Source: Acanthochromis polyacanthus
Taxonomy: Eukaryota; Chordata; Actinopteri; Pomacentridae
Direction of reading: 5' to 3'
Length of the DNA: 64,000 nucleotides
NCBI RefSeq assembly: GCF_021347895.1
Contig: NC_067121.1
Coordinates: 13,093,962-13,157,961, forward strand
In this document: positions 1 to 11,051 of the stretch, piece after piece
Layout: every line of letters begins with the position of its first letter
Position numbering within the stretch: position 1 is the stretch's first letter
The notes under the pieces: generated by a model
Seen by the model: the letters and a program-made list of their open reading frames with translations, nothing else
Database searches by the model: none
Told to the model about the DNA's origin: nothing
Position numbers and translations under genes: made by a program

Positions 1-647
1 TTTTAAAAACCTTCTCAGCATGTCCAGTCTAAGTAATTTCATCCGTTAATGACATGTCCTTGCCATATATTAAATCTTGCAGTGGCTGAGATAACACTGT
101 ATAATCTGGAACTCAAGATCAGCAGAAATTACAAAGGCCGAAAGAGGACATCATTTGTTGTTTTGTTCGCGGCTTTAGAGCATTTTGGATTGTAGTTTTT
201 CTGTCAGGAAGTAGAGCTTTCCCATGATTTTGAAAGTATATGGCCTAGATACACTACTTGTGGAGCCCATAACTGAAGTTAGTTTAGCGAAACCTTATGA
301 CCTGTTCCATGTAAATGTCGTAACACTGCCATCGTTGTCTGTTTACAGTGTTCCTGCGTGTCTGCAGTCACAAGAATGTCATCAACATACAACAAAATTT
401 GGCTGTGTTCTGGAATTTGAAATTTTGCCATTGAGCACCTGAGATACTGAGTGTATACATGGGGCTTTCTGTAAAGCCTCGTGGTAATCGTATATAGCTG
501 TACTGTGCACCTCTAAAGTCAAACCGAACCAGTCTTGTGAGGTAGGGTGTAGTAGTGTAGGTAATAAAGTATTACTTAAATCTATAACTGAAAACCACTC
601 TTTATCTGGGGTCACTTCATTTAATAATGTATGTGGGTTTGGAACAT
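1..647 (-). pseudogene. Endogenous retrovirus pol (reverse transcriptase) relic, downstream half
   Basis: Read on the minus strand this is the palm part of a retroviral reverse transcriptase. A stretch with the order and spacing of the first catalytic Asp block (SVIDLSN) lies near 590, and the second catalytic motif YVDD lies at 378-389, in a different frame from the first, so at least one frameshift separates them. Weak similarity continues towards position 200 and then fades. The upstream half of the same domain is at 3608-3960; the two are separated by the Harbinger insertion at 651-3604. The frame is broken by shifts and stops, so this is an old dead copy in the genome. The RT family is clear; the genus of retrovirus is not. 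Confidence 0.7.
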
Positions 648-1059
648 CAGGGGCCTATTTCACGAAGCAGGTTTAGGGAAAACTCTGAGTTTGTTAACCC
701 TGAAATGAGGGAAACTCAGAGTTTTCCATTTCACGAAACGAGGTAACTCTAACCAGGGAATGCGGGGTAACTCGAGCCTGTTTCACAAAGAGGGGTAACT
801 TAAACTCTCGGTCAGTTACCGCAGTAACAGACTCTATGACTCTAACCTGCTCGCCAGCAGGTTTATCTGAGAAAACCTCGAGTTTCTCTCTGTCTCCGCC
901 CTCTTTCAGCCACACACGCTGTTTCATTTCCTCATTCATTCAGTCAGTAAGCGAGCGAGTTTTGGCGTAGAACAGCTTTTATTAACGATCCAGTGGATAA
1001 AGGAGCAGCATTACTGCACAGATAATTAAATATTCGTCGGTAGATTGTTATCAGACCAA

Positions 1060-2248
1060 GCATAAATGTTCTCGCATTTCCGGACAATTATCGCTTTGAG
1101 CGGTACCGTTTCGTAATCGTTTCAAGTCCATAATCTACATAAACAACCTAATCCGTCCTTACATTTACATTACCAGCCGCAGTCATGCTCTCACATCCAG
1201 CAGATATTGTGTGTTGCGCTGCGGTTCTTTGCAAATGAAAGTTTTTATATGATGTTGGAGATGCAGAGTACTACAGTAAGACAACTGTATGCAGGACAGT
1301 CAGAAAAGTTTTCCTGGCTCTGAAACGACTTTTACTCATTGTGCATGGGATTGCAGGTGAATGATGTAGAGATCTGTTACATTCATTTTAAATCATATTC
1401 TGTTCATGACATTGTGCTGCAGCCTCAGACTGGGATTAGTCATTTTAATTTCTTTTAGGATTTCCCAGTGTGATTGGCTGCATAGATGCACACACATCCC
1501 CATCACAGCTCCCTCACATCATGAACAGGAAGTCCATTCACAGCATAAATGTGCAGGTAGGCTACAGGTAAACTGACTACTGTTTCTAAATATTAAAGAC
1601 TGCATCATAGTTCAACATCTGTCATTCTCTGCACTGTTCAGATCATATGTGATGCTGCATACATCCTTTCTAATGTGGAGGCCAAGTGGTCTGGGTCTGT
1701 TCATGACTCCAGGATTTATGGAGAGTCTAACCTGAGCAACAGACTGCAGCATGGTCAGCAGCCTAAAGATTTTCACAATAGAATTCTCTTGTCTCCCTCC
1801 TTTAATATACTCTGATGTATCCACTATACATTACAGGAGAGTTTGATGGCCTTCTGCTGGGTGACAGGGGTTACCATGTCAACCCAGGCTGATGACCTCA
1901 TACCCTGACCCTGAACCAGGTGCCCAACAGAACTTCAACTGGACTCACTGCAGGACCAGAGCCCGGGTGGAGATGACCATAGGCCTGCTGAAAGCCCATT
2001 TCCAGAGCCTACGTCTCCTCAGGGTGACCCCTGAGAGGGCCTGTGATATTACTGTGGCATGTGTTGTTCTTCATAATATTACCACTATTAGAGGAGAGCA
2101 ACACCCTGCCCTACAAACTGAAGACCCAGATGATGAGCCCATCCACCTGCAGCTATCCAGGACAGCAGAGCAGTCAGAGACACCGTATGCAATAATCACT
2201 TTAGAGTTTAAGTCACCATCATCACCACCACAGCAAATAAAGACATGA
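1060..2248 (+). pseudogene. Harbinger transposase (HARBI1-like, DDE), broken
   Basis: This is the plus-strand cut-and-paste transposase of Harbinger-A. An N-terminal part is visible from about 1060 (words such as LRFFAN near 1225). The first catalytic Asp lies in the ...GCIDA... context near 1482, the second in a ...SVHDSRIYG... context near 1705, and the Glu in RARVEMT near 1968. The longest open stretch, 1892-2248, is the C-terminal 118 residues and ends naturally. Introns seem to remain: a donor after 1556 and an acceptor near 1640. Frameshifts around 1880 and between the exons break the protein, so it is not functional as read. Homology to HARBI1-type proteins is from memory of the family; exon limits are inferred. 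Confidence 0.75.
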
Positions 2249-2329
2249 CACACATTTCATTTGGTCTTCTTTATTTCCTACAAATAAAAGATAGTTCAGT
2301 TCATGTTCCAATAGTTAACAAAATTCACC

Positions 2330-2799
2330 TGTGACCATCACCACCTCTAACTTGTGCTCCAGGATTTCAATTTCCAGATCTGCCCTCCTAATCTGTTTTT
2401 TTTATATATATTTTTCTCAGCAAATGCAGTTTGTAAATCCGTTTTACTGATAACTGGGATTACATAGAGGACATTAAATCATACAGTTGCACATGAATTC
2501 CACAGAATGAAGCTCTGGTGTTTCCTGAACATCCATCTCACTGTGTCAGTCTGTGCAGTGGAAGATGAGGAACCATTCTGCTGCTGTCCAGCCATGCTCT
2601 GTTAAAAAGGATGAGAATGTGCAATACTTCAGTGTAGGCTAAATGTCACACTCTATATTCCACCCAAAGTCTGAATGAGAAGAGAACTATCAGTAACATA
2701 CCTCTGTATGCCTTTCTGGATCCCCCTCTGTAAAGGCAGCAGACACAGTTTCATCCTCTTCATCCTAGATCAGTGACATGTTTCAGTAAACTTAAACTA

Positions 2800-2853
<54 letters not shown>

Positions 2854-3333
2854 GCATCCATGACATTTTATACCACCGTTTTACAGGCATCTGCTTTCTT
2901 TCTGTTGGCTGAGCAGAAATCTATGTTAGTTTAAATAGGCTTAATTATTTAGCAGGACATGATATGGATGCAGACATTTAGGCTGTGTGAATAAAACAAC
3001 TGCACAGTCAAACAGCCACTTAATATTTAGGCTACTTTACAATGTAAAACATGATCAACATGAAGTACCTCCATGAGATAATGCCGAGGTCTTACCTGTT
3101 TGAACAGTGTTTTTATATTTCATCTTAAGCTGCTGCCCCGTCGGGATTTCCCCTAAATGAAATAACTTACTAGGCTGCCATTCAGACAGTTATTCCCTGT
3201 AATATTATTACGATTACAAAGGACTACATTTAAACTTACGCATTGATCCGGGCTGTTCTCCACGCCGTCTCTCTCTCTTTTGCAGCTGCAGCGGTGTTGC
3301 ACTTCTTTCTAAAAACGTGTTCAAACTCGCCAT
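2330..3333 (-). pseudogene. Harbinger Myb/SANT-like accessory protein gene, degraded
   Basis: On the minus strand three pieces fit the Myb-like DNA-binding partner that Harbinger transposases need for nuclear import and end binding. A first exon (about 3333-3243) ends at a GTAAGT donor. A short exon (about 3154-3098) contains QLKMKYKN, typical of the third helix of these SANT proteins, and is bounded by TAG and GTAAGA splice signals. A Glu/Leu-rich stretch near 2340-2400 looks like the C-terminal coiled coil. The order and strand agree with known Harbinger elements. Frames do not join cleanly, so it is scored as a pseudogene. The same pieces recur in Harbinger-B at 6098-6939. Confidence 0.55.
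2803..2852. repeat. (TA)n microsatellite inside Harbinger-A
   Basis: Near-pure alternating TA with a few TACA interruptions. The matching position in Harbinger-B (6105-6175) also starts with (TA)n, so the tract belongs to the element family. Confidence 0.9.
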
Positions 3334-3607
3334 ATGAGCGCGTTAAAAACTTCCCGTTCAAAAACGCAGCCTTTCGCTTCCCCGTTTCCATGGTGACTCG
3401 TCGAATCGGGGTTCCATTGATGCTGTCTTTTTAGAGTTGCGGTGCACGCACGTAACTCCGGGTCAAACTACTCCGAGTTGATTAAACCAACTCATATCAG
3501 CCGTTGTGAAACCGAAAACTCAGAGTTTTCTATCTCAGAGTAGATCGACTCAGAGTTGTGGAAGAAACTCAGAGTTTGTAAAACCTGCTTCGTGAAATAG
3601 GCCCCAG

Positions 3608-3960
3608 GTGTAGTTTTCTGTACAGCATCATTCACTGCTCTTAAATCTTGAACCATCTTCCATTTTCCTGTATGTGCTTTTTAAACAGGGAAAATGGGTG
3701 TATTACAAACGCGCTTTTTCGTTTTCACAATAATCCCTGATTCTTCCATATCTACAATAACAGGTCTTATACCTTCTATCGCTGCGTGTTTCAGAGGATA
3801 TTGAGGAATCTGTGGTCGATATGGAGTGGCTGCTCGTACTTCAACAGGAGGAAAACCTTTTATCAGTCCTACATCTGTAGGGCTGTTGGACCAGAGATCA
3901 CTGGGCAGGTTTTTTTTTCTAAATTCTGGTTAATCCTCTATAGACAGACAAATTAATGAT
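3608..3960 (-). pseudogene. Endogenous retrovirus pol relic, upstream half
   Basis: Minus-strand reading gives the N-terminal fingers of a retroviral reverse transcriptase, with a Pro/Gln-rich YPL-type entry, then a K-rich segment, then the W-K-M-V-Q-D-L-R-x-V-N block near 3640-3660 that normally precedes the first catalytic Asp. At least one in-frame stop lies near 3685. It is continuous with 1-647 once Harbinger-A is removed. It is the same inactive provirus. Confidence 0.65.
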
Positions 3961-4155
3961 CAGGTTTCTTTTTCATCCAAATGTGTGGAGGGTGTGGTTT
4001 TTACACACCACCCAAGAGGCTGTTTCATGAACCGCAAAAGTTGTCGGAATTCGGGTGTTCAGCTCTATCACTCTGGGTTTCAGGTCTGCACTCTCATGGG
4101 ATAGAGGTCGTTTCTTTTTTCCGTCCGTTAAGAAATATGCAACCCAGACAGGGTT

Positions 4156-4443
4156 TTAACCGGCCGACGTGGAATTCAACCACGGAGGGCTTTCGTCCCC
4201 GAACCTAGTTCCAGGGGGCTGTGCACAGACTTCGGTCTCCCTCGAACAGTTCCTTAGGTTCCCAGGTGTATTGGCATCCTTTCTGCGCTTCTTTTTTTCT
4301 TCACTCTTTATCTGAAGGATTTCAGTTTTTAGTTTAGTTTGGAGTTCTAAGATGTCTCTCTCATCTAATTTGCCTGAGAAATTATGTTTCTTTCTCCATC
4401 TTTTTTGACTTATTTTTCCTGATTCTTCCACATATCCTTCCAT
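4156..4443 (-). other. Lys/Glu-rich ORF of 95 codons, possible leader or gag fragment of the ERV
   Basis: An open frame lies upstream (minus-strand sense) of the ERV pol relic and in the same orientation. It is rich in Lys and Glu, with a likely helical segment (residues 25-60) and no Cys-His knuckle. Its position suggests the 5' part of the provirus, but no residue motif proves that. It could equally be a chance frame. Confidence 0.25.
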
Positions 4444-5394
4444 AAACTTCTCATCGCCTTCTAGTACTTTTTTTTTTTTTTTTTAATCCCATAGCTGCTT
4501 GTTGTTGAGTTCTCTGGCACGAGACAACGGGAGGACACTAACACATCCTTCTACTGCAGATAAGCTGCAGCGGTGTTAGTTTTTATGAGTCTAGCTCGCC
4601 CTTAATCCCCTTGTCACCAGTACGTCGTCAACAACAAGGCAAATAATAAATTACAAATTCAGCAAGGTATTCTAGACCTTATAATGTGCTTGAAGTTCTC
4701 AATCACTCTTCACATTCACACCGTGTACACCTTGCCGGCGGAATCTCTTTTATCATGCTAGCGGAATCTCTTTCTCACCCGTGGTTCTGATCGGTGTCAC
4801 TTCCTGGATCGGATCCTGGGATTCACACCCAGCGCCGAGGGACCGCTTTTCCTTTCACCGACCTGGCCACGAATTCACGTCCCAGGATTTTCAGATCTCG
4901 CTGCTTGGCGACGATCGCTGTCGACAGACTTCGGTGTCGGCTCTCCTCGACGTCGGGAAGGAATCCTCGAAGGACCAAGTTATATGTCAGAGAGAAGCTC
5001 CGCTGAGAGCTCCCACATAACATAAGAAGATATTCACCGAACCAGAAAGACACGGAGACTGTAACTTTTTACTTGCAAGGGTAACACAGCACAGTGTAAC
5101 AAGACACGTTAGTGCGAGCTACAAAGACTGCTCCCATACGAAGTTTATTTTATACACAAGCAGAGATAAAAACATAGCATAAGAGCTCGAGTTACACAAG
5201 GGGGTGTGCTAAGCTGAAAGAGTGGAAATATACTGGGATGTGGAGACTAGGGAGAGAGAGAGAGGGAGAGATGTGTGCAGATAGAAGTGAGTGAGTGGTA
5301 TTCTACAAAAATAGTCATGTAAAATACTATGCACACACAGTTAATGCTCTAAGGCTCGATTATGATAAATGTATTTACAAATTCAACTCTAACA
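4444..5394. other. Unassigned stretch, possibly ERV leader/LTR
   Basis: No convincing gene is present. On the minus strand a TATA-like TATAAAATAAA lies near 5150, and the stretch sits upstream of the ERV relic, so it could hold LTR and leader sequence. I could not find paired LTR ends or a convincing primer-binding site. A GA-rich patch lies at 5251-5272. Confidence 0.3.
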
Positions 5395-5944
5395 CGCAAC
5401 ATAAAAGCCTGGCTCTCCTCAGCTCCCACTGCTGGGTCATTGCATGCCGCACTCCGTTCCATACACACCGCTCGCTGCTACAAGCTGCACTCCGTTGGTT
5501 ACACACCGCTGTCTGGACTCTGCTTCTTTGGATTACCCTGTCGGCTCCGTTTCCCTCCTCACCCCGGAATCCCTCGTCCATTCTGCACTCCTCCTCCGTC
5601 TGCCTGCGCTTCAGTCCTCGCCACGTCTCCGCCACCGGCTCCCTCAGCTCTGCCCCCCACCTTGTCCCCCGATTCCCCGGACACTCCATGAGTCACCTCT
5701 CCCCATTTTAGTTCAGTTAAACACTCTCCACATCCGTAGTACCGTCCCTGTTAGTTTCAGTTTAGTTTTTATCACGGGCGCCTGGTCCGCCCTTAGTTTC
5801 AGTCTTAGTTTTCCCCCCTGTCCTGTTTAAATTCTCTGTGCCTCCCATATGGAGTGATTTTATGTTTTCATTAAAACTCATTATTAAATCACCTGCCTGT
5901 CTGTCCACTGCCTGCTGCATGGGTTCTAAAAGCCCCCCACATGA
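5395..5944 (+). mobile_element. Ty3/gypsy LTR fragment (solo or truncated)
   Basis: The segment parallels the better preserved LTR at 49378-50019: an ATAAAAGCC box near 5401, a start-like GCTGGGTCATTG near 5432, a C/T-rich R region, then TTAGTTTCAGT repeats, the CTCCCATATGGAGTG polyadenylation-side motif near 5842, CCTGCCTGTCTGT, and an end in ...CATGACA at 5944. Start-side sequence is unclear and no internal region follows. Overlapping open frames here are low-complexity artefacts. Confidence 0.6.
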
Positions 5945-5946
5945 CA

Positions 5947-6078
5947 ATATCGACTTTCGTTCAATATATTCGTACTTTCATTCCATATATTCCGACTTTC
6001 ATTCAATATATTTGTACTTTCATTCAATATACTGTATATCGACTTTCGTTCAATACATTCGTACTTTCATTATATATA
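5947..6078. repeat. About 21-bp minisatellite
   Basis: Six or so tandem copies of a unit like TTCRTACTTTCATTCAATATA, alternating between CGACTTTCGTT and TACTTTCATT versions. It directly follows the LTR fragment end. Confidence 0.8.
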
Positions 6079-6097
6079 TAATTTCCTAAACGGCATG

Positions 6098-6105
6098 CCA
6101 TAATA

Positions 6106-6155
<50 letters not shown>

Positions 6156-6939
6156 CATACATACATATATGTATGTGCATCCATCACCTTTTATACCACC
6201 CGTTTTACAGGCATCTGCTTTCTTTCTGTTGGCTGAGCAGAAGTCTGTGTTACTTTAAACAGGCTTAACTATTTAACAGAACATGATATGGATTCAGACA
6301 TTTAGGCTATGTGTGAGATAAAACAACTGCACAGTCAAACAGCCACTTAATATCTAGCCTACTTTACAATGTAAAACAAGATCAAAATGAATTACCTCCA
6401 TGAGATAATGCCGAGGTCTTACCAATTGAACAACGTTTTTATATTTCATCTTAAGCTGCTGCCCCGTGCGCTTCTCCCCTGTGGGATTGCACCTAAATGA
6501 CATAACTTAATAGGCTACCATTCAGACAGTTTTTCCCTGTAATATTATTCTGATTGCAAAGGACTACATACGTACATAAGGACTACTTATACATTGACCC
6601 GGGCAGCAATGTTCTCCCATGCCGTCTCCCTCTCTTTTGCAGCTGAAGTGGTGTTTCAAACTCGCTATATGAGCACGTTAAGATTTCCAATTAAAAAACG
6701 CAGCCCTCTGCTTCCCCGTTACCATGGTGACTCCTCAAATTGGGGCTCCATTGATGCTGTCTATTTATAGTTGTGGTGCACGCGCTTAACTCGGGGTGAA
6801 ACTACTCCGAGTTGATTAAACCAATTCGAATCAGCCGTTGTGAAACCAAAAACTCAGAGTTTTCTACTTCAGAGTAGATCAACTCAAAGTTCAGGATTAA
6901 ACTCAGAGTTTTTTGAAACTGCTTCCTGAAACGGACCCC
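6098..6939 (-). mobile_element. Harbinger-B, 3' partial copy
   Basis: From a (TA)n tract (6105-6175) to 6939 this copies the right part of Harbinger-A (2803-3604), including the short Myb exon at about 6432-6490 (MKYKN word) and the first Myb exon near 6600-6665. The right end is mutated (CTGAAACGGACCCC) and no left end remains. The transposase gene is absent. It is a truncated older relative. Confidence 0.8.
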
Positions 6940-8131
6940 TGGGCATAGAATCAGCCAGTTTTTTGTTAGCAGGGGTAGCCACTGTGGACAGAAGCTTGTC
7001 AGCTGGGTCAGGCAGGAAAGTCTTTTCAGAGAACCCAGAGGCAGCAAGCACAGATAATGGCAGACAAGAGGTAAATAGGGAAAAGGGTTTTATTAAACAA
7101 ACAAGAACTAAACCAATGCAGAAATAGGAAAACCAAACAGAGGGGGAAACCAACTAAACCGGCTGTCTAACAATCAACATAAACCTTTATCTAATTAACA
7201 AACAGCGAAAAATCATTAAAGGGAAATTACAGACACAAGCGGTGTAACTGGCGAGTGGAAAGACTAAACTGAAACTAACTGAACCTAATATAAAATGAGA
7301 AGAAATCACTATACACTGAATTCACGTATTCAGTGTATTCACACTGAATACGTGAATTAATTTAACAGGACGAGAACAATAACTGGATCAGGGATCATAA
7401 CACATAGCTAAAAATACAAACATATACATTTAATCAGAAGAAAAATAAGATCTAGGAAGTATATATGTTTAGAGTAAAAAGTCTCTCACTGCCTTTATAG
7501 CTGTGATCTGTGACAAAGAGAAGGGGGTGTTTGTGCACCATGTGTGCTTCTCCACAAGCACTTCAGCTTCAATGTGTTCTTCTTCTTCCATGCTGGTCCT
7601 ACTCAACCTGGTATCACAGACTGAGTCCAGATCGTCACTCTAGTGATGCTGTATTTCCTTAATGTTCTGATTTTAACTGTTCAACTCATTACTGTGTAGA
7701 AAGTTCTCTTTGTTATGTAGGGTGATCAGAAGCTTATCAAGAAGAATACAATCGCCCTTCCTCCAGAGGTGTGGTTATTCTCGCAATTGGCACTTTATGA
7801 CCCTTATCAGATTCTGGTGGAGGTAGGCAGCATCCTGTTGTCTCCAAGAGAGCTGTGAGTGATACTTTAATAGTAAACATCTGATCGGCAGATGCTACAT
7901 TTGGATGTGAATTATGGGTTAGCTCCACTCCATATGAATCCAAAAAAACACTACACAATGTAAACTATAACTCTGTGAGATGAATTCTTTAAAGGGTCTG
8001 AAGTGGACCTTTGAGTCCTTTGATCATCTAGTGAAACTGTCCTGAATGGTAAGCAATGAACTCACACAACATGCTCAAATTATAGAAAAGGTTTACACAT
8101 CTTCACCCAGAAGAGAGAAACTAACGATGTA
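6940..8131. other. Unassigned stretch
   Basis: AT-rich sequence with no coding signal that I trust and no recognised repeat family. It contains a perfect short inverted repeat at 7319-7358, listed separately. Confidence 0.5.
7319..7358. repeat. Perfect 18-bp inverted repeat with 4-nt loop
   Basis: AATTCACGTATTCAGTGT at 7319-7336 is exactly reverse-complemented at 7341-7358, with ATTC between. The half-site word ACTGAATxC appears a third time just before it. Confidence 0.9.
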
Positions 8132-9765
8132 CAGTGCATACGGAAAGTATTCAGACCCCTTGAAATTTTTCACTCTCTGTGTCATTGCAGTCATTTCCCA
8201 AAATCAAAGAAGTTCATTTTATTTCTCATTAATGTGCACTGAGCACCCCATCTTGACAGAAAAAAACAGAAATGTAGAAATTTTTGCAAAGTTATTAAAA
8301 AAGAAAAACTGAAATATCACATGGTCAGAAGTATTCAGACCCTGTGCTCAGTACTGAGTAGAAGCACCCTTTTCAGCTAGTACAGCCATGAGTCTTCTTG
8401 GGAATGACGCAACAAGTTTTTCACACCTGGATTTGGGGATCCTCTGCCATTCTTCCTTGCAGATCCTCTCCAGTTCTGTCAGGTTGGATGGTGAACGTTG
8501 GCGGACAGCCATTTTGAGGTCTCTCCAGAGATGCTCAATTGGGTTTAGGTCAGGGCTCTGGCTGGGCCAGTCAAGAACGGTCACAGAGTTGTTCTGAAGC
8601 CACTCCTTTGTTATTTTAGCTGTGTGCTTCGGGTCATTGTCCTGTTGAAAGGTAAACCTTCGGCCCAGTCTGAGGTCCTGAGCACTCTGGAAGAGGTTTT
8701 CCTCCTGGATATCTCTGTACTTGGCGGCATTCATCCTTCCTTCAATTGCAACCAGTCGTCCTGTCCCTGCAGCTGAAAAACACCCCCACAACATGATGCT
8801 CCCACCACCATGTGTCACTGTAGGGATTGTATTGGGCAGGTGATGAGCAGTGCCTGGTTTTCTCCACACATACCGCTAAGAATTAACACCAAAAAGTTCA
8901 ATCTCGGTCTCATCAGACCAGAGAATCTTATTTCTCATAGTCTGGGAGTCCTTCATGTGTTTTTTGGCAAACTCTATGCGGGCTTTCATGTGTCTTGCAC
9001 TGAGGAGAGGCTTCCGTCGGGCCACTCTGCCATAAAGCCCCGACTGGTGGAGGGCTGCAGTGATAGTTGACTTTGTGGAACTTTCTCCTATCTCCCGACT
9101 GCATCTCTGGAGCTCAGCCACAGTGATCTTTGGGTTCTTCTTTACCTCTCTCACCAAGGCTCTTCTCCCACGATTGCTCAGTTTGGCTGGACGGCCAGGT
9201 CTAGGAAGAGTTGTGGTCGTCCCAAACTTCTTCCATTTGAGGATTATGGAGGCCACTGTGCTCTGAGGAACCTTGAGTGCTGCAGAAATTCTTTTGTAAC
9301 CTTGGCCAGATCTGTGCCTTGCCATAATTCTGTCTCTGAGCTCCTTGGGCAGTTCCTTCCACCTCATGATTCTCATTTGCTCTGACATGCACTGTGAGCT
9401 GTAGGGTCTTATATAGACAGGTGTGTGCCTTTCCTAATCAAGTCCAATCAGTTTAATTAAACACAGCTGGACTCCAATAAAGAAGCAGAACCATCTCGAG
9501 GAGGATCAGAAGAAATGGACAGCGTGTGAGTTAAATATGAATGTCGCTGCAAAGGGTCTGAATACTTATGACTATGTGATATTTCAGTTTTTCTTTTTTA
9601 ATAAATTTGCAAAAATTTCGACATTTCTGTTTTTTCTGTCAATATGAGGTGCTGAGTGTACATTAATGAGAAATAAAATGAACTTTTTTGATTGATTTTG
9701 GCAAATGGCTACAATGACACAGAGTGAAAAATTTCAAGGGGTCTGAATACTTTCCGTACCCAGTG
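8132..9765 (-). mobile_element. Tc1-A, Tc1/mariner element
   Basis: The element lies between TA dinucleotides (8130-8131 and 9766-9767). Long inverted ends contain the outer word CGGAAAGTATTCAGACCCC on the left and its reverse complement near 9735-9756. An inner copy of the GTATTCAGACCC word near 8331 and its complement near 9554-9570 give the inverted/direct-repeat layout of fish Tc1 elements. The transposase is on the minus strand. Length is about 1.63 kb. Confidence 0.9.
8348..9388 (-). pseudogene. Tc1-A transposase, one in-frame stop
   Basis: About 345 codons are open on the minus strand except for a single TAG at 8876-8878, between ...LFGVNS and RYVWRKPG. The N-terminal half has the paired-like helix-turn-helix (residues ~1-110) that binds the inverted ends. 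The catalytic core shows the first Asp in WSDET, the second in FQQDNDPKH and the Glu in SPDLNPIEH, the DD34E arrangement. The rest looks unbroken. The identical stop occurs in Tc1-E at 36388-37903, so it predates the spread of both copies. The split protein would lack catalysis. Confidence 0.88.
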
Positions 9766-10800
9766 TATATATTTTAGTGTCTGTTAGTGTTTGCAGTTGC
9801 AGAACCTGCAGGTCAAAATGAAAAGGATGTTTCTCAAAAAAAACAAAAAAACACAAACAAACATAGCCTAAAACATTGTTTGATGTGAAAACATCACATA
9901 CATCACCATCAGATTAGTACATGTAATTATCTTTGACTCTAAAACATAGCATCAATTAGAGAATCATGTTAGAAATCTGTACTTCAGAGAAAATTATTCT
10001 TTACACTGAGAGTAATTTTCCTCCAGCCCTTATTATCCAGCATGATTATGATGTTTCTGATAATCATGGCTAATCAAATATCAGTCCTACCTGCAGGTAC
10101 TAGCCTCTTTTGCACATACATACCCTTGCAAAATGTGCAGACGCACACTACGCTGCTCAGTGCTTCTTCACCCCACTTCACTTCTATGAGGCAAACAGAG
10201 AGAATAAGCATAAAAACCGCTGTTCACAAACGATCTGACAGACATGACAGAGAGAGAGAGGAGTAAAAAGAGAGCAAGGTAGCTGTAATGATTAGGTTGA
10301 TGAGCTTCATAGTGAGGCTGAGAGGATGAGCAAAAAGAGGTGGATGGCAGCACCATAGGGAAGGCGGGAAGACAGGAAATGCTTTGTACTTTTGCTTCTG
10401 GCTGGAGAAAGGAGGAAGTAGGGTATGTAAAATGGAGGAAAGAAAAAAGAGGACAAGGTCAGACAAAGTGGAGAGACACAGAGAGGGCAGGAAAGAGAGC
10501 AGCAAAAACAGATTGGATAAATAACAGGACAGAAAGAAAGAGGAGGAAAGAAACGGATATGAGAAGCCTAGTAGCAAAGAAGGCTTTGAGCACACACACG
10601 CTCACACACACACGTGCGCACACACAGCTCTGATTGGAAACACTGGAAAGCTTCAACTGTGCTGGGGGCTGGGAGATCAGCCATCCACGTCAATTCCCGG
10701 CAATTCTCAGTAGTTTTCTGTGTTGCCTGCGAATTGCTGTTGACTTTCGTTAACTTATAATTCCACAGCAATTTACAATGCCTTTTCTGACGAAAATTCC
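9766..10800. other. Unassigned stretch with purine-rich middle
   Basis: No gene recognised. From about 10330 to 10580 the plus strand is strongly GA-rich, which makes long but meaningless open frames on both strands. A short (CA)n lies at about 10591-10626. Confidence 0.5.
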
Positions 10801-10814
10801 TCTTTTCATGCAGT

Positions 10815-10919
10815 GTCTGTTACTTGTGTGCTGCTCTCTTTTTTTTTATTTAAATTGTTCTATTTGCTGCTGTTACACTGTAAATTTCCTCACTGTGTGA
10901 TCAATAAAGGTTTAATTTA

Positions 10920-10970
<51 letters not shown>

Positions 10971-11051
10971 CATCTATCCATCCATCCATCCATCCATCCA
11001 TCCATCCATCCATCCATCCATCCATCCATCCATCCATCCATCCATCCATCT
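10815..11051 (+). repeat. LINE 3' end with expanded (TCTA)n-(TCCA)n tail
   Basis: The words TGTAAATTTCCTCACTGTGTGATCAATAAAGG-like (10876-10912) are the conserved 3' terminus of a fish CR1/L2-type LINE. A (TCTA)n run from about 10919 follows, turning into (TCCA)n to 11051, with one (TCTA) return. The tetranucleotide tail has expanded to about 130 bp. Confidence 0.75.

Larger units (their letters stand above)
651..3604 (+). mobile_element. PIF/Harbinger DNA transposon, complete ends (Harbinger-A)
   Basis: The left end GGGCCTATTTCACGAAGCAG is matched in inverted orientation at 3585-3604. The 3-bp duplication CAG flanks it at 648-650 and 3605-3607, and removing the element rejoins the ERV pol sequence on both sides. 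The subterminal parts repeat CTCAGAGTTT-type words. It carries two genes in opposite orientation, as Harbinger elements do: a transposase on the plus strand and a Myb-like protein on the minus strand. Both are degraded. A (TA)n tract lies at about 2803-2852. Length is 2954 bp. Confidence 0.9.

Noticed and set aside
4960..4977. tRNA-type primer-binding site for the ERV (complement ending in CCA)
   Set aside because: The 18-mer does not fit the spacing of T-arm and acceptor stem in a tRNA, and paired LTRs were not found around it.
5295..5830. Overlapping open frames of 104-138 codons
   Set aside because: They lie in a C/T-rich LTR R region and have no domain; the same region in the better LTR at 49500-49860 also gives such frames.
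10224..10633. 123-codon minus and 97-codon plus frames
   Set aside because: Products of a purine-rich stretch; low complexity in both.
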